64,000 nucleotides of DNA. Origin: [Actinomadura] parvosata subsp. kistnae. Its GTDB lineage: Bacteria > Actinomycetota > Actinomycetes > Streptosporangiales > Streptosporangiaceae. The position numbers were made by a program, and so were the translations under genes. Below, piece after piece: positions 60,669 to 64,000 of this stretch; the first letter of the stretch is position 1, and each line of letters starts with the position of its first letter. A model generated the notes under the pieces. The model saw nothing but the letters and a program-made list of their open reading frames with translations, was not told the origin of the DNA and did no database searches. The stretch covers positions 558,001-622,000 of the forward strand of contig NZ_OOHJ01000018.1 in the NCBI RefSeq assembly GCF_900323885.1, given 5' to 3'.

Positions 60669-60990
60669 GCGGGCTCGCGGCGGCGGTCTGGCGCCAGATG
60701 CGACCGTCCCTGAGGACGAGCGTGCCGTACGTGGCGACGCGGTTGCCGCCCACCGTCATCAGGGCGTGGTAAAAGATCACGTCGTCGGTGGCCCGCATCG
60801 AGACCACCTCGTCCACCTGGGGCTTCGCGGCGAAGTAGGCGGTGAACAGCTCCCTGATCTCGGCGGGGCCGCCGGCGACGCGGTCGAAGCGGACGACGAC
60901 GGCCTCGTCGTCGTACTGGGCGAGCAGGGCTTCCAGGTCGCCGTCGGCGAGGGCGGCGAGCTGGCGGTCGAAGACGTCCTGGGCGGTCAT
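60661..60990 (-). CDS. SnoaL-like nuclear transport factor 2 family protein
   Basis: A 109-residue single-domain protein: VFDRQLAALADGDLEALLAQYDDEAVVVRF (given in parts), IRELFTAYFAAKP, and VATYGTLVLRDGRIWRQTA match the cone-shaped NTF2/SnoaL fold. The group includes isomerases, dehydratases and many of unknown role. Its ATG overlaps the stop of the LtrA gene (ATGA), and its stop overlaps the SnoaL remnant on the other strand by 8 bp. Confidence 0.82.
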   Translation of the reverse strand: MTAQDVFDRQLAALADGDLEALLAQYDDEAVVVRFDRVAGGPAEIRELFTAYFAAKPQVDEVVSMRATDDVIFYHALMTVGGNRVATYGTLVLRDGRIWRQTAAASPLT

Positions 60991-62153
60991 GCGGCCTCTT
61001 CGGGTGCGGGGTCTCGTTCGGGTGCGGGGTCTTGTCCGGGCGAGGGGTCTCGTTCGGGCGAGGGGTCTCGTTCGGGCAGGGGGCGGAGCACGTCGTACGT
61101 CACCTGGGCGGCGGCGAGCAGCAGGAGGACCGGCAGGGCCGCCGCCACCGGGAGGAGCGAGGCGGCCAGGGCGAGGGCGGCGGCGAGCAGGCGGACGGCG
61201 CCGGCGCGGCGGTCGCGGGAGCACAGGTGCTGAACGCCGAGCATGGCGAGCACGAGCGCGGCCGGCACCCCGACCGACGCGCTCGTCCCCGACGGGTGCG
61301 TGATCGCGTGCTCGATCCCGACCCCGAACGCGACCAGGCCGAGCGACAGCGGCAGGTGCGAGTACACCCACACCTGCCCGGCGAGCCGCGTGCGCAGCAC
61401 CACGGACTCGTCGAGGTGGCCGAAGTACAACCACCAGAAGCCCATCGCGATCGCCACCCCGGCCAGCGCGACGAGCAGCACGCCCGGCGTGACGTCGTGC
61501 CCCTTCAGCCCGAGCACGACCGCGGCGACGACCTCGCCGAGCACGATCACGACGAAGAGCCCGAACCGCTCCGGCAGGTGCTCGGTCTGCGGGGGCAGCC
61601 TGCCCTGGTGGCCGCGGGTGAACAGCGGGGTGGCCAGGTCGATGACGACGGCGACGGCCCACAGGGCGTAGCGCTGGGGCGGGTCGACCGCCAGTGAGGC
61701 GAGCCAGACGGCGATGGCGACGCTGAAGCCGATCGCGTAGCGGGTGGTCAGCGGCCTGGCCTCGGGCACGTGCCGGCCGGCCCGGACGTAGGCGACGACG
61801 AGCAGCAGGCGGGCCACCGCGTACGAGGCGGCGAACAGGCCGGAGCGGTGCTCGATGTCGCCGGCGCTGGCGGCCATGGTGGCGACCGCCAGGATCTGCG
61901 GCAGGGCGAGGAGCCGGTGGCTGACGTCGTCGGTGTCGAACCGGTTGGCGTAGAAGACGTATCCCGCCCACGCCCACCAGACCGGGACGAACAGGCCGGC
62001 GAAGACGAGCAGGGAGCCCGCGGCGTAGACTGCGGCGAGCTCGGCGACGGCGACCACGAAGACGAGGTCGTAGAGGAGCTCCAGCCAGGTGGCGCGGCGG
62101 TGCGCGGCCTCGAACAGGCGTAAGCGGGGTGGCTGCCACTGGCGGCCGGTCAT
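60987..62153 (-). CDS. Low temperature requirement protein A (LtrA) family
   Basis: A 388-residue polytopic membrane protein with about ten helices. The family marks are RATWLELLYDLVFVVAVAELA near the start and ERFGLFVVIVLGEVVAAVV in the middle. LtrA proteins were named in Listeria for growth at low temperature; the biochemical role is unknown. The last 35 residues are a hydrophilic tail of repeated ERDPSP units, encoded by a tandem 18-bp repeat. An inverted repeat upstream may be an operator. Confidence 0.87.
   Translation of the reverse strand: MTGRQWQPPRLRLFEAAHRRATWLELLYDLVFVVAVAELAAVYAAGSLLVFAGLFVPVWWAWAGYVFYANRFDTDDVSHRLLALPQILAVATMAASAGDIEHRSGLFAASYAVARLLLVVAYVRAGRHVPEARPLTTRYAIGFSVAIAVWLASLAVDPPQRYALWAVAVVIDLATPLFTRGHQGRLPPQTEHLPERFGLFVVIVLGEVVAAVVLGLKGHDVTPGVLLVALAGVAIAMGFWWLYFGHLDESVVLRTRLAGQVWVYSHLPLSLGLVAFGVGIEHAITHPSGTSASVGVPAALVLAMLGVQHLCSRDRRAGAVRLLAAALALAASLLPVAAALPVLLLLAAAQVTYDVLRPLPERDPSPERDPSPGQDPAPERDPAPEEAA
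61003..61074 (-). repeat. Tandem 18-bp coding repeat at the end of the LtrA gene
   Basis: Four 18-bp units (61003, 61021, 61039, 61057), the last two identical: GGCGAGGGGTCTCGTTCG. On the minus strand each encodes ERDPSP or ERDPAP-type hexapeptides in the C-terminal tail of the LtrA protein, about 15 bp from its stop codon. Confidence 0.92.
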
Positions 62154-62169
62154 GGGCTACCTCCATATG

Positions 62170-62183
62170 TAATTGTGTAATTA
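62170..62183. promoter_or_regulatory. Inverted repeat upstream of the LtrA gene
   Basis: TAATT-GTGT-AATTA lies 17 bp before the minus-strand LtrA start, in a short AT-rich patch. MarR-type operators often look like this, and a MarR gene lies 2 kb away. Confidence 0.45.
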
Positions 62184-62187
62184 TGCC

Positions 62188-62742
62188 CTACTTCAGGGTG
62201 AGGCAGGCGATCCTCGGCCCCGCCTGACCGGCCTGCGGGCCGGAGATCGTGGTGGGCTGGGCGTGGATGACGAGGGAGGCCGGCAGCTTGGCACGTTCCA
62301 GCACCCACGCGTTACGGGCGCTGGCGCGGCCCGCGCCCTCGTCGTCGGTGGTGAAGTCGAGCCACACCTCGCTGGCCGAGTCGGCGTGACCGGGGTCGTG
62401 CTGGTAGTGGGGGCCGGCGTCGTCGGGCTTCTCGCCGCACGGCTTGGCGTGCAGGTGGGCGCCGTAGCGGCGCTTGGGCAGCAGGCCCTCGACGACGAGC
62501 GAGGTGCGGGTCTGGCCGCCGCCCGACTCGACGGTGACGCTGGCCTGGGCGCCCTCGGGGGCGAGCTTGCGGTCGTAGGCGATGGCGCCGGGGTCGTCGG
62601 TGCCGAACTCGCCGGCGGCGTTGAGGGTGACCGTCTCGTCCGGTGTGGTCTTGACGCTCTGGACGGGAGCGGGCGGGCCCGCGCAGGCCGCCAGCGCGGT
62701 CGTCGCAGTCAGGAGGGCGAGCAGGGACGCGGGCACGCGCAT
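62188..62742 (-). CDS. Cu/Zn superoxide dismutase-like lipoprotein
   Basis: A 184-residue lipoprotein (signal with LAAC lipobox at about residues 17-20; GGGAGG upstream of ATG 62742). The superoxide dismutase fold is visible: YGAHLHAKPCG (two Cu-type histidines and the disulfide Cys), AGPHYQHD (bridging/zinc region), SLVIHAQPTT (fourth Cu-type His) and PRIACLTLK (second Cys). One or two zinc ligands differ from the classical enzyme, so activity is probable but not certain. It would remove superoxide at the outer face of the membrane. Confidence 0.82.
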   Translation of the reverse strand: MRVPASLLALLTATTALAACAGPPAPVQSVKTTPDETVTLNAAGEFGTDDPGAIAYDRKLAPEGAQASVTVESGGGQTRTSLVVEGLLPKRRYGAHLHAKPCGEKPDDAGPHYQHDPGHADSASEVWLDFTTDDEGAGRASARNAWVLERAKLPASLVIHAQPTTISGPQAGQAGPRIACLTLK

Positions 62743-62828
62743 GGGGACCTCCCACAGGGGGAGCCCCTCCGGCAACGGGGGCTCCGAGAGGCCACCACTC
62801 TAACGAGTGATCGGCCCGCTACGTACGG

Positions 62829-63113
62829 TCATTCGCCCTGGGCGCCATGTTTTGCCGCGATCTCATCGATCACGGCGGCCAGCGTGAAGTCGAGGTCGGT
62901 GAGGCCGCCCTGGTCGTGGGTGGTGAGAGTCAGATGGAGGTCGCGCCACCGGATGTCGATGTCGGGATGGTGGCCGAGCTCCTCCGCCTTGACCGCGATC
63001 TCGTCGACGATGCGGATGGCCGTGGGGAAGTCGGGCGCGCTGACCGTGCGCTTGATCGCCTCGCCCGCGCGCCGCCACCGGGGCAGGTCCTTCAGCTTGC
63101 TCTCGACGTCCAT
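62829..63113 (-). CDS. 4a-hydroxytetrahydrobiopterin dehydratase (PCD/DCoH)
   Basis: A 94-residue protein with the active-site sequence EELGHHPDIDIRW (the two His of the [EDK]-x(3)-H-[HN] motif), ITRTVSAPDF-like strand and LTTHDQGGLTDLDFTLA at the end. It removes water from 4a-carbinolamine pterins during aromatic amino acid hydroxylation. ATG 63113 is used; GTG 63122 is possible. It follows the ABC permease gene by 22 bp on the same strand, although the functions are unrelated. Confidence 0.9.
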   Translation of the reverse strand: MDVESKLKDLPRWRRAGEAIKRTVSAPDFPTAIRIVDEIAVKAEELGHHPDIDIRWRDLHLTLTTHDQGGLTDLDFTLAAVIDEIAAKHGAQGE

Positions 63114-63135
63114 GGAAGCCACGTTACTTCAGCGC

Positions 63136-63984
63136 TCACTTCAGGGCTCCCGAGCTGAGACCCGACTGGATCTGCCGTTGGAAAAGGATGTACACGATCG
63201 CGACCGGCAGGATGGTGATCGACAGGGCGGCGAACAGGCCCGGCCAGTCGGCCTCGTAGCCGGCCAGCGTGGAGATCCGGGCGATGCCCTGCGTGAGCAC
63301 CCACTTGTCCGGCGCGCCGGCGAGCAGCACGAGCGGCAGCAGGTACTGGTTCCACTGGCCGAGCACGTTGAAGATGGTGATGCTGATCAGGCCCGGCCTG
63401 GCCATCGGCACCATGATCTGGAAGAACGTGCGGGTGTGCGAGGCGCCGTCGATCAGCGCGGCCTCGGCGACCGCGTCCGGCAGCGTACGGAAGAACGCCG
63501 CCAGGAAGAACACCGTGAACGGCAGCGAGTACGCGATGTAGACCAGCACCAGGCCGACGTGGCTGTTGAGCAGCCCCACCTGTTTGACCACGAAGAACAG
63601 CGGCCCCAGCGCCAGGAAGACCGGGAACGCCAGCCCGGCCACGAAGTAGTAGTAGATCAGCCGGCTGCCGGCGAACCGGTAGCGCGCCAGCACGTACGCC
63701 GCCATCGACCCGAACACCATCGTGCCCGCGGTGCCGAACAGCACCACGACGACCGTGTTGAGCATGTACTGCCCGATGTGCGCCTTGTCCCAGGCCCGGC
63801 CCCACGCGTCCAGCCGCAGCGCGCCGGGCAGTTGCAGCGGGTCGCCGAAGATCTCGGTGTTGCTCTTGAACGAGGCGAGGAACGTCCACAGCAGCGGCGC
63901 GATGATCAGCAGCGCCCAGACGGCGAGCGCCACGTGGGAGAGCACGCCGAGCGCGCCGGGCCCGTTGTCCTTGCGCGGAGCCAT
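63136..63984 (-). CDS. Carbohydrate ABC transporter permease (MalG type)
   Basis: A 282-residue permease with six helices and the EAA loop AEAALIDGASHTRTFFQIMV followed by PMARPG, which contacts the ATPase. It belongs to the MalG/LacG branch that imports oligosaccharides with a solute-binding protein and a MalF-type partner, which should be encoded just outside the window upstream. The C-terminus QSGLSSGALK is typical of the branch. Confidence 0.92.
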   Translation of the reverse strand: MAPRKDNGPGALGVLSHVALAVWALLIIAPLLWTFLASFKSNTEIFGDPLQLPGALRLDAWGRAWDKAHIGQYMLNTVVVVLFGTAGTMVFGSMAAYVLARYRFAGSRLIYYYFVAGLAFPVFLALGPLFFVVKQVGLLNSHVGLVLVYIAYSLPFTVFFLAAFFRTLPDAVAEAALIDGASHTRTFFQIMVPMARPGLISITIFNVLGQWNQYLLPLVLLAGAPDKWVLTQGIARISTLAGYEADWPGLFAALSITILPVAIVYILFQRQIQSGLSSGALK

Positions 63985-64000
63985 CTCTACAGCTCAACCC

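Noticed and set aside
60515..60772. An intact 85-codon gene from ATG 60515
   Set aside because: Only its first 13 residues look like a protein family; the family ending continues in another frame, so it is a remnant rather than a gene.

Overview
The window is very GC-rich, densely coded DNA with GTG starts, many 1-8 bp gene overlaps and actinobacterial families throughout (DUF4184, DUF4235, GPP34, LpqF/ORF12-like serine hydrolase, oligoribonuclease next to tRNA-His, HisKA_3/NarL two-component pair, MocR and SigE-type sigma proteins). The best guess is a chromosome of a filamentous actinomycete of the Streptosporangiaceae type (Nonomuraea-like). That placement is an inference from gene content and composition, not from a marker gene. 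I see no prophage, insertion sequence, CRISPR array, plasmid origin or rRNA.

Layout. 0-9.6 kb: housekeeping and accessory genes (DedA-type membrane protein, UvrA-like ABC ATPase, VOC protein, YegP, D-Ala-D-Ala carboxypeptidase, LacI regulator with a tandem palindromic operator, CutA-like protein, TrmH methyltransferase, small membrane proteins). 9.8-13.2 kb: a membrane substrate-binding/VWA protein and an unusual sigma factor fused to a zinc anti-sigma-like motif, a membrane helix and an extracellular domain. 13.5-22.8 kb: a co-directional cell-surface glycan locus (small membrane protein, FemAB-like acyltransferase, two family-2 glycosyltransferases, polysaccharide deacetylase, flippase, and a very large polytopic protein with a ~500-residue low-complexity head). 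22.8-34.7 kb: DUF418 protein, GNAT, alpha/beta hydrolase plus acyltransferase-3, membrane-anchored GH39-like hydrolase, SDR and phosphotransferase, a second FemAB-like gene overlapping a DegT-type PLP enzyme, and a divergent MocR/PPOX pair with likely operators. 34.8-41.7 kb: a Ser/Thr-kinase array: an intact receptor kinase, a second kinase broken by a one-base frameshift, a membrane pseudokinase and a DUF2510 protein.

41.8-49.4 kb: oligoribonuclease, tRNA-His with a strong terminator, a one-domain LuxR regulator, a 0.6 kb field of interspersed 68-bp repeats, an XRE-PPOX fusion divergent from a type II NADH dehydrogenase, lysine 6-aminotransferase, HdeD-like protein and an ORF12/LpqF-like serine hydrolase. 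49.5-56.4 kb: histidine kinase/response regulator, DUF418 protein, and a slipin - ribbon-helix-helix - GPP34 operon with stacked palindromes upstream; then a DUF4097 lipoprotein and a hemolysin-III protein with a 26-bp perfect palindrome on its start codon. 56.5-64 kb: a class B PBP, a spermidine-synthase-like protein, a pirin-MarR unit with operators, a SnoaL-like pseudogene with an internal deletion, SnoaL-like and LtrA genes, Cu/Zn-SOD-like lipoprotein, pterin carbinolamine dehydratase and a sugar ABC permease at the edge.

Two themes recur. First, several regulators share one architecture: cytoplasmic enzyme or regulator, one membrane helix, Pro/Thr-rich linker, Cys-containing extracellular beta-type domain (sigma fusion, kinase, pseudokinase). 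Second, short tandem repeats sit at or near the 3' ends of coding sequences (phosphotransferase, serine hydrolase, LtrA), several spanning the stop codon. The strongest candidates for under-described systems are the surface-glycan locus with its paralogous FemAB-DegT pair, the kinase/pseudokinase array, the sigma/anti-sigma fusion, and the slipin-RHH-GPP34 operon.
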